Source of the DNA: Spirodela intermedia
Taxonomy: Eukaryota > Streptophyta > Magnoliopsida > Alismatales > Araceae
Direction of reading: 5' to 3'
Assembly (NCBI GenBank): GCA_902729315.2
Contig: LR746267.1
Location: 9,304,924-9,368,923, forward strand
DNA: 64,000 bases
Positions 1-12,363 of this stretch are shown piece after piece (within the stretch, counting starts at the first letter, position 1; the number at the start of each line of letters is the position of its first letter). Below the pieces are notes generated by a model that was not told the DNA's origin, made no database searches, and saw only the letters and a list, made by a program, of their open reading frames with translations. A program made the position numbers and the translations under genes.

Positions 1-122
1 AATTAAAGATAAGAAACATGAATCGGAATATGAAAAACATGTATGAGAAATTCAATCAATCGAACAGAAAGACAATCGCGAAAGAATGATGAAAAAGCAT
101 CAAGTCCAAACGTTCAAGCGAC

Positions 123-785
123 CTTGACGAAGTTGCCGAGGGTCTTGGTGGACCCACGGGACGATGTGAAGACGTCCTCGATCCCGGCGAACTGGAGGAC
201 CTTCTTGGGGACACGAGCAGCCACAATTCCAGCCCCACGGGGAGCGGGAACCATCCTTACAGTGACGGAACCGCACTTTCCGGTGACCTTGCACGGCACT
301 GTGTGTGGCTTACCGATCTTGTTTCCCCAGTATCCCCTCCTCACAGGGACCACCGAGAGCTTAGCGAGAATGATGGCACCTCGGATGGCCGTGGCCACCT
401 CCTTAGAGCATTTCACCCCGAGACCGACATGGCCGTTGTTGTCGCCGACGACAACGAAGGCCTTGAACCGGGTGCGCTGCCCGGCGCGCGTCTGCTTCTG
501 CACAGGCATGATCTTCATGACCTCATCCTTGAGCTGCGGCCCGAGCATAGTCTCCACAATCTGGTGCTCCTTCACGGGGAGAGAGTGGAGGTAGATCTGC
601 TCCAGGCTCCGGATCTTACCATCCTTGACGAGGCGACCGAGCTTGGTGACAGGCACCCACTTCTCTTCCTCATCGCGGTTGCGCCCACCACGCCTCCCTC
701 CCCGGCGATCACCACGCCCACGGTCACCGCGTCCACGGCCAAACCCACGGCCAAACCCTCCTCGCTCTCCCCCCCGCTCCGCCAT
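123..785 (-). CDS. RPS2: 40S ribosomal protein S2 (uS5), first coding exon, 3' part outside window
   Basis: This exon encodes the bulk of cytosolic ribosomal protein uS5, a small-subunit protein near the mRNA entry region that helps decoding fidelity. It starts at the ATG at 785-783 (context ACCATGG). An Arg/Gly-rich tail of about 35 residues follows, then the S5 double-stranded-RNA-binding-like domain (about residues 60-125, with GHVGLGVK) and the S5 C-terminal domain ([15 protein letters not shown]). The open frame runs a few codons further to a stop, but the family continues past GNFVK with a conserved ~50-residue tail. The sequence right after that Lys codon is a GT donor (122-121), so I end the exon at 123 and place the remaining exon(s) left of position 1. 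The product should be about 270-285 residues; 221 are here. Family identity is certain from the sequence; the missing exon is inferred. Confidence 0.95.
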
Positions 786-1532
786 GGTCGGTCTGGTAAG
801 ATCGACTGTCTGGATTCAACGCGGGCGACGACGACGGCGCTCGAGCAGAGGGAGATCAAGGGGCGAATATATACGCGCGGCTAGGGTTTTGATGCAACTC
901 TCACTCCTCACCCCGCGACACGTGCTCTTATCCGCCTTTTTTAATTTCATAAAAAAAACATTTTATTTATGCCTGCTTTAAATCCTAGTAATTATAAATA
1001 AATAAATAAATCAGGCATTTGGGAGAGCATCTGCTTTAAATAAATTCTCCCCTCCTAAAAAATAAATTTCGCCCAGAAATTTCCCATTTTCTCTCAGACA
1101 CAAAAATAAAATCCAGAAGATATTAACTATAAAATAAAATCGACAAACTGGGAAGAGAAGGCATCTGGGGAGTTAGATAATCAGATTTATTTTCTGCAAG
1201 CTAATCGCAATGATGCCAATACATTACACGGATGCAACCTTACACACAGCACCTCTCCCCTGATGGTCGCATCCAATCTCCCCCTCCATCTCGCTGCGGA
1301 GACGACAAGAAGACCGCTCACTCTCTGCCAGGTCTGCCCCACAAAACTTTACCCATCTTGGAAAGGGGGAAGGGGGGGGGGTACAAAAATGGAAAGGTAA
1401 TCTCTCAGACCAGGGTGGGGGCCGGAGATCTTGGAACCCCGGAGGCATGGCTGCGTGATTTTTCACCTGGGAATCCAGTGTATGCGTTGACTCCGGCCTG
1501 GAGCTTCTGAGGCATTGCATTCGACGGCGGGG
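786..1532. other. Spacer: RPS2 leader/promoter and 3' UTR of the PHD gene
   Basis: This is the ~750 bp between two genes on the same strand. The part next to RPS2 holds its leader and promoter. The middle (about 940-1180) is AT-rich, with several AATAAA-like hexamers on both strands. The part next to 1533 is probably the 3' UTR of the PHD-finger gene. There is a G tract near 1362-1380. I see no further gene. Confidence 0.6.
865..890 (-). promoter_or_regulatory. RPS2 core promoter: TATA element and telo-box
   Basis: Read on the minus strand, an AAAACCCTA telo-box (890-882) lies just upstream of a TATATAT-type element (874-865), about 80-105 bp before the RPS2 ATG. Telo-boxes close to the start site are a known hallmark of plant ribosomal-protein gene promoters, where they are bound by telomere-repeat-binding-like factors and act with TEF/site II elements. 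Transcription probably starts near 830-845, giving a short pyrimidine-containing leader as expected for a translation-machinery mRNA. The motifs are seen directly; the start site is inferred. Confidence 0.7.
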
Positions 1533-4500
1533 TCACAACCGCGTTCTTTTGTGCTTCTGAGAGATAAATCGGATGCCGTGCTTCCCCAGCTCCAGTGTCT
1601 TCGTCCCTCCGTCATCCAGGCGGACCAGTAACGATGAGGTTCCTTCGATCACGTCTGATACCACTCCCTTGTGCCTGCAGCAGAGCAAGAGGGGAGAGAG
1701 AGAGTTTAGAAGATTGGGCGATTGGGCGATTGGGCGATTGCTTCTGCTTGTCTTGAAGAAGAAGGAGAAAAAGATGAAGTACTGCAATGAAGTAAACAGC
1801 CTCGATAGAGCATATGGAAAAAAAAAAAAGGGACTCACCAGGAACCGCCGGATTGTTGGACTTCGACTCTCTTCCCTATTGCCCCCTTGCCCAGCTTCTG
1901 CAGTATCCAGTTTGCATCCATAACCTCCTCCGACATATTCTCTTGAACGGAATCCTTGCTTGGCTCATCTTCCTGAGAACCCGACTTTTCCATCAGAGGA
2001 GACGGCCTCATTCTCTTCGACCTCTGCTTCTTGACGGAGTGGTTCTCTTCTCCCTGGGAAACCCAGGAGCTTCTGTTTTCAGAGTACAGGTTCTTGAACT
2101 TCAGCTTCAGCAAAGGCTTGGAGTCTTTGGAGGGGTCGGCAACAGCGGGGGGAGGAGTTGGATCCCGAGAGTCTCCTCGTGAGCCATCAGAGGCAACGCT
2201 GGGGTCTGCCGGTGGAGCGACTGCGTCATTCCCTGGCGTAGACTCAGCTGCCTTCCTCACTGAATTGCTTCCCTCACTACCTCGTCTCCGGAGTACAATA
2301 TGCCTATCCGTCAAAGCAGTCTCATGTCCCTCAGAAACGGTGCCTCTGCTCACATTGGCGTGCGTCATCTCAGAGTCCTTTCCGTGTTTCTTCAATGTCA
2401 CTTCCCTCTCCCTGTGCTTTGAATGCTTTGACTCATTTACACGGTCATGTTTACTCCCTGGAAGAGATGAGAGTCCGGAGAAATGGTTGAAAATAGTAAG
2501 GGAACTGGATCAAGTCACATGAGAAGACATTAGCAGCAGAGAGATGGTTGAAAATGAGATAACAAGGCACCTTTTCCTTCCACCAATCGAGTGGCTCCAT
2601 CTTTCGGCTCAAGCACATTGTTCTCGGTATCAGTTATCTTCCTTTGGCTTGAAGCCTCACTACCTGTGTCGACGATAGCAGAGATAGATCTGTCAGCATG
2701 AAGCCTTATAGAGCCAACTTCAACAGTGAGCTATAATTAATAATGGATTTTGATTCAGGGATAAGCCACACTAGAACCAAACTGAGCTGGGATAAGACTA
2801 CTGACTTGGTAGAGGATATGCAGATCTACTAAAAAAAGAGATTATCATATTATTAAATATAATTAAATGTCTAAACGCCCAGAATTGAATAAAATGGACA
2901 TCATCTGTTGAGCCAGGACTAGGATAAGTCAATGGAGCGCGCAGCATGTTACACTGTTTCTAATAAGGTCAAAAGATGCCAGCAATTTGCTGAAATAGTA
3001 ACTATCAATCGCTCCAGTTGTGGGAAGTACACTACTCAAGTTAAGATTCAGGACTGAAATGATGCACATTCAAGTTTCAAACGTATGGCACAGATGTCGA
3101 TTCCTGAAAATGGATTTACCACTCAAAATCGAAAGATCAGGTTAAAATTTGCAAATAGAAGGACATATGGAGTCAGGGCTTACCGTTGGAGGCTACCAAA
3201 TCATGCTGTCTATGGCAACTAGAAGCCTCGGATGTTGGGGAGCTAGAGATATTCTTGCTTCTTGAACCAAAATGTATGACTAATTTAGGCCCCTTCACGG
3301 GTTCACTCTTGTTCTCGAGTTTTCCAGAACGTTCTGTGGTACCATGAGATTTACTAGTCTTAATTTCAACCTTGGGAACCTTATCAAGACTGCTTGCCAC
3401 TGAATCCTTCCTAATTCTATGACTTTCTTTTTCGTGCTCATTCACAGGGGATTTTTCTTTTTTGTGCCCCAAACTAATGGTGAGATGAAGGGGGAGATTT
3501 TCTTGTCCTCTGATCCCAAATGGCTTTGTGTCACCGTTCTTCTCATCTACAGAACTGCCCTCTACTGATCTCACCTCATCCTGTCTCTCAAAATCTTGGT
3601 ATTTCTCCTCAGATTTATTGACAATCTTTACTTGGGAGCCTTTCTTTTTTGCATGTTTCTTACTGGATGATGAGCTCCTGGGAGTTTTCTTTCCATATTC
3701 TTTAGCAGTATCTACTGCTTTCTCAGACAAACCTTTGACAGAAAATTTCAACGACCTTCCATTATTACTTTTCATTACCATCTGGCTACTTTCTTCATCA
3801 TCAGAAAAAGGAGAGATGGAGAATATATCTTCTTGATAAGGCAATCCTGCAGCGACCCTCAAGCTGGCAATTAGATCCTTATCACTTTTATCTCTTCTCT
3901 TCCAGAGCTCTTGAATAGCATCGTCAATGTCCTTGACCTGGTCGAAAAAATATGTGCTCATATATAACAGTTTTATCACAAGATTTCCCAATTAAAAGTA
4001 AATAATCCCGAACAAACCTGGTAACAATCCCCACGGCATGCAGCACATTTGTAGTGAAGGTTACCGTCAGTTTGGAACTGCTGATATTTTTCATCGCTGT
4101 AGAAAATGATATAGTTAAGAAGCCAATGATTTTTAAGTTTGAATAAAACATATCCTCAAACACTAAAGTACAAGATAGTTCTGAAAACGCTTTATAGGAA
4201 AGAATCAATTTGAAATTTGAAATTTCTAGGCATTGCTAGTAGCCTACTTCAGATGATACACAAATGAAAGTTCGCAAGGGAAAGTCAAAAGTTCAATGAT
4301 TGTTTTCACATCTAAACTGAGTAAAGCAGCTAACAATTAAAGTAAGGACAAGATTGTAACACAAGCCCATTATGGCACCAATTATTAACAGAGTTATAGG
4401 TGGGAACATATCCGCTCAAGAATTCAAAATCAGTGTACATGCACGCAGAACCTTGACAAACCAAATCACCAGATAATTAATTTCATATTTATAACCAGAT

Positions 4501-7500
4501 TTTCAATGCAGAAGTCAGGGTGCTCTCAACAACAAAACTTTTAAGGATTTCATAATGTTTCCATTAGAATGTCAAATAAGATTTTGTTCTAAGATAAGAA
4601 AATCTGCCGATTTTTAATACAGATGACCTTCTTGATATTAACTTCTCTCCTTCGTCAAGGTTCAGGACCAACAACACGGTGAAGCATAATGGCATAAATC
4701 AAGACCCACTAAATGCATCGTCGTGACTTAGTAAGGATTTAGAAAGGAGAAGAACAGGAAAATCCAAAAAGACCGATAAAGAAGGACATGAAAAAACAAC
4801 GTGCTAAACAAAGATGCTATAAGTTAGTAAAGATTAATGAGACCTTTCTGACAACGATTACATCCATTGAAATGTAAGCATAGGGTGTGGAGCATGATTC
4901 TGATGGTATCACAGATAACTAAGTAATAGTGTAGTCATGGGCGTGACAACACATTTAAGTGCCACCATTGTCCAGCCCGTAGGATGACAAGGAGACATTT
5001 TAAGCAAACGAGGCCATTTACGTGCAAAAATATTACAACACCAACTACAACGAAAGATCAATCGTAGCTACTGCCCTCTATTTTCTGTCAACTTTTCTTT
5101 CAGAAAAAATGTCTTCCCAAGGAAAAGTTGATCAATACATCACATATTTATGTACCATTTAATTGCATTATCACAAGGACACACCTGATTCCATCACATG
5201 AACAGTGCACCCACCGCTGACAAATGTCACAGCAGACCATTGGTGTTGATTCAGAATCTCTGTAAACCTAAAAGTTCAAGAGGCGTCCCTCAGCATTCAA
5301 AGGGCCAAAAAAAAAATGAAGCAAACTCTACAAAACACAATAGGACATAACTTTCCACATGAATGTCAAACAATCTAAAGAGCTAGCATAAGACTATTTA
5401 GAAAAAAAAACTAAAAGAAAAACACCCTTGCCTTTAACATTTTGAGCTTGAATTTCGTCCTTGTCTATGAATCTTCTATATTTGCAACAGTTAATACAAT
5501 CCCCGACTTTTCAATATGGTTTCAACAAATGTCTTTTAACAAAAATGATGTAGCATGATGTGGAAAATCATATATGCTGAACTCCAACTCCTTTTTTATT
5601 GCTAGAACCTTGAAACTTTCCTGGGTTACAATAATCCCCCTAAAATTTCATTAAACACTGAGATGTACCTTTAAACAAACAGGGCAATAGTTTCCCTTGA
5701 CAAATAATCTCCCGCATGCATCGCAACAAGTGTAAGACAAGAACCACCTGCATCCATCAGCCAGGCAGATTTATTACCAAAAAACAGTTATTTTTAATTT
5801 TCACATTAACTTACAATCTGATATTCAATTCAGGGAAACTTATACACGTGCAGTAACTGACCCAGAAATGAGAACTAAGAAAAAAGAAAGGGCATCACAA
5901 ATTTTATAGGTATGCGACTTTTTAAGCTTAACAGCGTATACCTTGTACTAGGCCCACTGCCAGGGACAGAAGATCCACAGCTATGGCATTTGGTATGCTT
6001 TGGGCACAAATAAGGTCCGCGACTGACATTCTACAGTGTATAAACGACATTATAAATATGTGACTATTTTGAAAATAAGGACAAAAGGGCCTACCTTGTG
6101 AGGAGGTTGCTGGCAATAGCAATGATAAGCAGCATCACATCGTTTGCAGTACATAAACTTACTGGGATCACCAGCTTTTCTACAAACCTGGAATGAGTGT
6201 ACATCATGTCAAAATTAAGAGTAACCATGTAAGTATGCCGTAATTCTATGGGCACAGCATTCAGTCAACTTCACACTCAACCCTAGGCAGGAATTCTCTG
6301 GTAAATGAGAATTCCCATAAAAGATTTCTAGTTTAGCAAACCATGATGATTTTCAAGATTTTTATCTTCCTCCCTGTTATGTAGTCACCATTGTAGAAGC
6401 TGCTGATTGAAATCAAATGGGCAAAATGCCCAAAATGCAGAGTAGCAAACATCTGCCTGCACACATGCACAGGTCAATTTCCTTCTATTCAGTATCTAAA
6501 CACACGTTGTCAAGAGGAAACTATCAATTGTTACTTTTTTGGTGTTTGGTGGTCGTTTAAGCCTGGAAGAGTTCTCTACCAAAGTAGATGACTTGGTTCT
6601 TTCATCCTCGATGCAAGATATCATTTCGTATCGGCACAAGAAGTCACAACGAAAGAACAATCCGAAGACACAGTAGCGAAATATGCATAGCACTAATTCA
6701 GCGTTCAATTTGGGAAGTGTCAAATGAATTGAAAGCAAGTGACGACATGAGCTGTGACAGATTTCTCTCTACGATCCCCATAGAGGTTAAGATAATTCAC
6801 TAAGAATGAAATTAAAATGTTCACCATGTATCATCAGATCCCTCTTGGAAAAAATATCACACTTCCGTGAAATGTAGCCAACCTCAACCAAAATCTTCCT
6901 AAGAATTGTCGATTGATAAAGCATATGAAAGTTGGATTAGTGGAGCTTGATGGATTTTTCGTTTTCATACCACAAGGTGGCGAAAATCTCCAAGAAATAC
7001 GCTTGGAATGATTGGTACCTAAAATTTGAAGCATTTACTCATACATAGATTTCCCCTGATTTAAACCATACTATCAACCCAATAGGAAAACAGTTGTTGG
7101 CCCATTTCATTCTGTGTAGTCCGATGGACTGCAGTGAGAATTTTCACTCTGTGTTAGCTTAGATAGTATCATACACTATTTTTGACTACTGAACATGTTA
7201 GTCCACAATTGACTAACATTATAATAAGTACACCTCAAATCAATGATAAATCCCAAAGCATATCCATGCATGTACATACAAACAAACTATTGTATGTAGA
7301 ATTATGATAATGAGAAAGGAGCAACCTGACAACCCGTGATTAGTCAGCCCCCCGCCTATCATAAAACAACAGACTTCTTACCCAAAGTCTCGGCCACAAT
7401 AGAGAAAAGTTGTTGAAGACACGATGGATAGTTATCACTAAATTAAAAGAAAAGGCAGATCCTGCATCTTTCTTTTTGCTATCTACAATAGAGAAAATTT

Positions 7501-10244
7501 CGAAGTTTCATCCCGTGCTTATAAGTTAGAGTAAAAAGTTCCCAAAAGCATGAAAAACAACTAACCTCGCAAGTTCGACAGTGAGGACAAACCCAAGAAC
7601 TCCAATGAAATAGATCTGCCAAAACAACTTTAATTTAGAAGACTAACATTGTCTACTAAAAAAATCCCACAAGTTCATTAGGCATGAAAGAACCTCTATT
7701 CTCAGCCCAGTTTTTCACACAACTTCTATGATACTTTCTGTTGCAAACTTTACATGGAAGCATTTTCATAGCTCTTTCACTTCCTTCATTTTCACCAGAA
7801 AAACATATTCGACATATAGCTTTGACCGTTGAAGATGCTTGATCTTCTCCAGCAACATCACCACCTGCTTCCCCGGCTCCTTCCTGAAATAAAAGTGTTT
7901 GAACTCAAACTGACAACATGATTGAAGGTATCACACGGGATCAAATTAAATATAACGAAAACTTTTAGAACTGTAAAAGCATTTGAAGAAATGAAAAATC
8001 CCTGGAAAAATTATTCACAATCGATGCTGAACGAAAAACTCATACCAATATAGCTCATATATAAGATATAACTAAATCGACCACATATTCGGTACAGCAT
8101 GTAGTCCACATTATCGAAGCACAAGTGCACAACATCCTTGAGAAGAAGAGGCACAGTTTATTCCCAAAATCTATTAGTTAACATGAGTGTAATTGTGTGT
8201 AAATAACCAATTATAAGTAAAGCGTGAATCTGTTCAGGACCAACGATTGAGGTTGAGTTCTCGGTTCATAAGCACACACTAGAAGCTTTACGTGGAGAAT
8301 AAATGTTAAAGTGTTTCCCCATCACTTTCTCACTAATGGATGATTTTAATAGAATTACCATAAGAGCTAACCCTATGAAATAAGCAGATTCTAACCAATA
8401 CCCACTATTTTGGATCACAATTACCCCCCACTGATCTGATTTCAAGGGAGGAACACGATCTCCTTGATTTAGTATACGAGCAAAATCTATGTCAAAAATC
8501 AGCAGAATCCAAGTCAATCCAATTCTAATCCAGGTTAAAACTGACCCAGCACAAGCAAGGTGTCCAAACTGATTTCATAGACTTTGACACGAATAGCTCA
8601 CATGTGAACATAGAAACTTCAGTAGCCTGAAGTATCTGAGCCAACAAAAAGGTGATGATAATCACGAACTTGAGTAGAGAATCGAATGAGAGAAAAAATT
8701 TTAAAAGGCAAAATGTTCGAGAATTCACTTGAACGGAAGTCTATTCTTCACTTAAATTTAGAGGTAATTGTCTGCATGGGTATTGGCATCTATCAGAAGG
8801 ATGCTGTCTAACAGCAGGTGCTAATCGCACAGATTGTAATGATGGCAATGGAGGTACGTTCCCTGTGTGAGAAATCTTACAATAAAAACATTTCATTAAA
8901 TGCAACGATTCCCCTTGTTAATAAGCGAAAAAATAATCTGCAACATAGCTACCCGCGATATTTTCTCCATAAAGAAGCATCATCAAGAACAAGAAGTGTT
9001 CTCATTACAAAAAACAAACACGTCACGGAGTTCATAACCTTCGAAAACAAAAGGTTGGAGCATTTATTCATTCAATTATTTTTAAATAAATAAGCGACAG
9101 GTTCCACAAATCATGGAAAATGTCAGAGGTTGGCAGATATACCTGAGAAGAGACATGCACCATACGAACAACCTAACCAGCATTAATAAGGAACGCAATT
9201 TTAAGTCATTATGATGTCCTTTCAACCCTCATTTTTAAGTGGATAATACTACAAATTCATTGAGTACAAAAGAATGTATTCAGCCTCTTGATTCTCAAAA
9301 TACTAATTTTCTCAGAGAGTTACAAAATGATGATCGCCATCATGAAACACATTGTAACAAGATCCAATTTCGATTGGAATAATAGCCGAGATAACTAGCA
9401 GAAGAATTCTTGCCACGGCTTTCTCTTGAAATTTGGTGATGTTCATCGGAAGTATTCTCTAAATAACATGAGCATTACATATTTCCCATAAACAAGTGGT
9501 AACAGCAGGTAGAAAAGTTGCTTTCCCAAGGTTCGAGATGGGAAACATGCCAAATCGATAAGGAACTCATCAAGTAACAACTCAATGGATAGGAAAATAA
9601 GAAGATAAGTAACAGCAAAGAAAGGCGAGTCAGGTCACGTCCGATTTGAGACACATTTTAAAAAGGAGAAAAAATGAGCAAAGAAAATCTCCAATAAATT
9701 CGGGAATATCGAGAAAACAACCAAATCTCCAATAAATTCTGGTCTTACCACAACCTCTCCAGCTTCCAATCTCCTGACGTAATCCTCCGCTGCAACTGAT
9801 GCTGCGGCAGCCTGCTTCTGCAACGCGGCCCTCTTTGTCTGGGACGCAGCAGCAACATATTCCCCCCCATCCCCACCTCCCCCCGCGTCCACGGCCGCCG
9901 GTGTAGCCGCCGCCTGGGCGATCCTCGGGACCAGAACCTGGACTGTCCCGCCGCCGTCCGCAGCCCTCACCCACCACGGATCCCGCAGGAACTCCTCCAA
10001 CCTAGCCGCCTCCTCCAAGAACTCCCTCCTCCCTTTCTCCCCCTGCAACCTCGCCGCGAAGCCGAGCTCGCAGTAGCAGATTCGCTCGCTGCATCCACAT
10101 CCAGCACCAATGTCAGCACCACTGGGGCCATCCTGCAAAAGCTGGGCAGAGACCGAACCCCGGCCATCCCCAGAGCGAGAGAGGAGCAAGGAGAGCGAAG
10201 AGGAGAACCAACCAAGTGATCGGGCAGGCGACGTGAAAAGCCAT
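1533..10244 (-). CDS. PHD-finger protein with C-terminal Tudor-like module (13 exons, 880 aa)
   Basis: This is a nuclear chromatin-reader-type protein of the plant family containing Arabidopsis At3g52100/At3g08020. Coding exons (minus): 10244-10213, 10088-9749, 7883-7694, 7615-7566, 6187-6095, 6030-5942, 5747-5669, 5267-5185, 4096-4018, 3937-3184, 2663-2571, 2457-1839, 1674-1533. They sum to 2643 nt and all joins are GT..AG and in phase. The N-terminus MAFHVACPITCERICYC matches the family start. Residues ~148-345 form a Cys/His-rich block of consecutive PHD-type fingers (CRICFSGENEG, CPHCRTCEVCRKAG, CCDICQRWVHCSCDGIS). The middle (345-800) is Lys/Ser-rich and disordered. The last ~60 residues (GKRVEV ... 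HKGVVSDVIEGTS) look like a Tudor/chromo-barrel-type fold conserved in the family. Intron 2 is ~1.9 kb. The identity is secure; the histone mark read is unknown. Confidence 0.9.
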
Positions 10245-12363
10245 ATCAATCAAATACGTGACGGAAGCTGGCTCCCCGCGCTGCCTCCCGACCTGCTTCG
10301 GTCCGTTTAAGCGGGGATCGACGCCCCCCCCCCCCTCTGATCAGATTTGAAAAAATTAAAAATAATAATGGGGACGAGAAAAGCTAAAATGAGGGGGGGG
10401 GAATAGTTAGGGATTATGGGCGTGGAAAGGGGGGGAAGAGGGCCTCGACGGGGAGGGTAGAAGCGGGTGGGTTGGGGAAGAGACGACAGAGGGGCGAGAA
10501 GCGGGCGGGGGGTCCGGTGCTCCGCCCGGCGGTGACCGTACGAATTTTAATTTAAATACGCGCCGCTTCGACCACCGTGGACCTCGATCGGACGGCTGGG
10601 AACCAGCGGCTGAAGATGTCGTCCCTGTGCGAGCACGTGCTACGCGTGCGGCGACGGCGGCGGATCTGGCAAAACACCGCGATGCATTTTGGTGGGGAGG
10701 GAGGGGTAATGGGCCGGGCCGGAATATGATGGGCCGAGAACCAGCCCTGGTCACCCAATACCGCCTATTATAGTCAAAGTGTGTTTTTGGGGAATACAAG
10801 TCGGTGGATCTTGACGTCATAAGACCCAATATTTCAAAAGAATAATGGACTCTGAATAATCCAATAATTCACCCAAAAAAATTAAAAAAAATGCAATGTC
10901 AGATAAAACTCACCTAGATTTCATCTATATCGCACTTAAAATCCTTAAATAATTTTATATAATATTAGATGAATGTAGATAATATATTGATAAGGGGTAG
11001 ATGGACCCAATCAACCTATCTTGGGTCATTATCTATCTTGAATTGGTTGACCCATCTCACTATGTTCTTCACGAAAGTGATTTTTTTCTATTAAAATTCG
11101 TGTGATTTTTTATGAGAAAAATACTAAATCCACTCTACATATTATATTTATTTAATATGTTTAAATAAAAGTGATACTTTAACAAAAATATATTCTCCAA
11201 AAAAAAAGCCCACCTCTATTTTTAGTAAGAGATGCATTCATTTGACGAGAAGATGGCAATAATCAACGGTGGACATCTGTCGACACCGTCCTTATTGCAC
11301 AAGATCGTGTGGATAATGTGATATCCTTCACTTGGAAGAAAGAACCGTCATCACAAGTGACATTACAATTGCTTAAAAGCCCCTATGGAAGAAATCACTT
11401 TGAAGACAAATTCTGAGTAGTGCTTATAAAATCACGTATCTTGCCTTGATTGACTCAACCTAATTTCGGCTGGGTTAGTTGACCATGTCATTGGTCATGT
11501 TTCAATTTGTCAACGACCCATGTCAACTCTGATGCAATCCATGTATTTCTATTTTTAGTATCCACACCATAATTCATGTGTGTATACATTGGCATATGGT
11601 CATTATTTTTCATGTGTATGACACATGGCATGAATAGTGTGGGATCTTGCTGATACATACATAATAAATAAGCAATCGATGTGATTATCATATCCAACAT
11701 ATATTTATAAGATTAAAGCATTAAATAAAATAGTCTTATTTTGTGTTCCTAAGGTCAATGGGATCGGATCAGGAGAGATAAGAGGGCTGAAGAATGTTGC
11801 TGAGTATATTTTCCCACGTGATGTTTTCTTTCATCCTATGCTGTTGGCTGCTCGTGGAAAGCTGCAATGTGGACTATTATCGTGTGTTATGGGCCGAGTC
11901 AGGCCCGATTCCCTAGGGACATTAATTTTACAGGCCCATCTCAGAGAACGTGTGCCGGTTGGATTTACGCAAATAATGAAATGATGGGGTTAAAAAATAA
12001 GTATTTAAAATTATCAGGCTCTATACCTAAAACTCTCCCTCTGCTGACCAGTTCCCTGGATCTTCCTGGTCGGTATTCCGCGTTTACGATTTATTTATTT
12101 ATTATTATTTTATTTTTTTGTTTTTGTGGCGTCTCCGGAACTTTCCCGGGTTGAGGAAGGACAACGTTTTATTCTGCCCGTCCTTCGTCAACGCGACGTC
12201 TTCTGCAAAACAGAGAGGGAGCTTGGAGGGGAATCCAGGGGAGGGAGGAACGAGAGTTGTTCTGTGAACGTCTTGGGCTCGCCTCATCTGCGGGGAAGCT
12301 TTCTCGACGAGGGATCGTGGTCCCCCTCTACCAATCTCGCCGCTGGTTGTACTGTCTCTTCGG
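10245..12363. other. Divergent intergenic region between the PHD and SAP genes
   Basis: The side next to the PHD gene (10245-10800) is GC-rich, with a C run near 10325-10336 and G runs near 10393-10400, and presumably carries the PHD promoter and 5' UTR. From 10810 to 11750 the sequence is AT-rich with no credible coding frame. About 12100-12363 is GC-richer again and should hold the SAP leader. No tRNA or recognisable transposon ends were seen. The short open frames here have no family signal. Confidence 0.5.

Noticed and set aside
303-884. 193-codon plus-strand frame over RPS2
   Set aside because: Antisense to the conserved RPS2 exon; composition follows from the Arg/Gly codons on the other strand.
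10407-10829. 140-codon minus-strand frame upstream of the PHD gene
   Set aside because: GC-rich promoter or leader sequence, Ser/Pro/Arg low complexity, no homology recognised.
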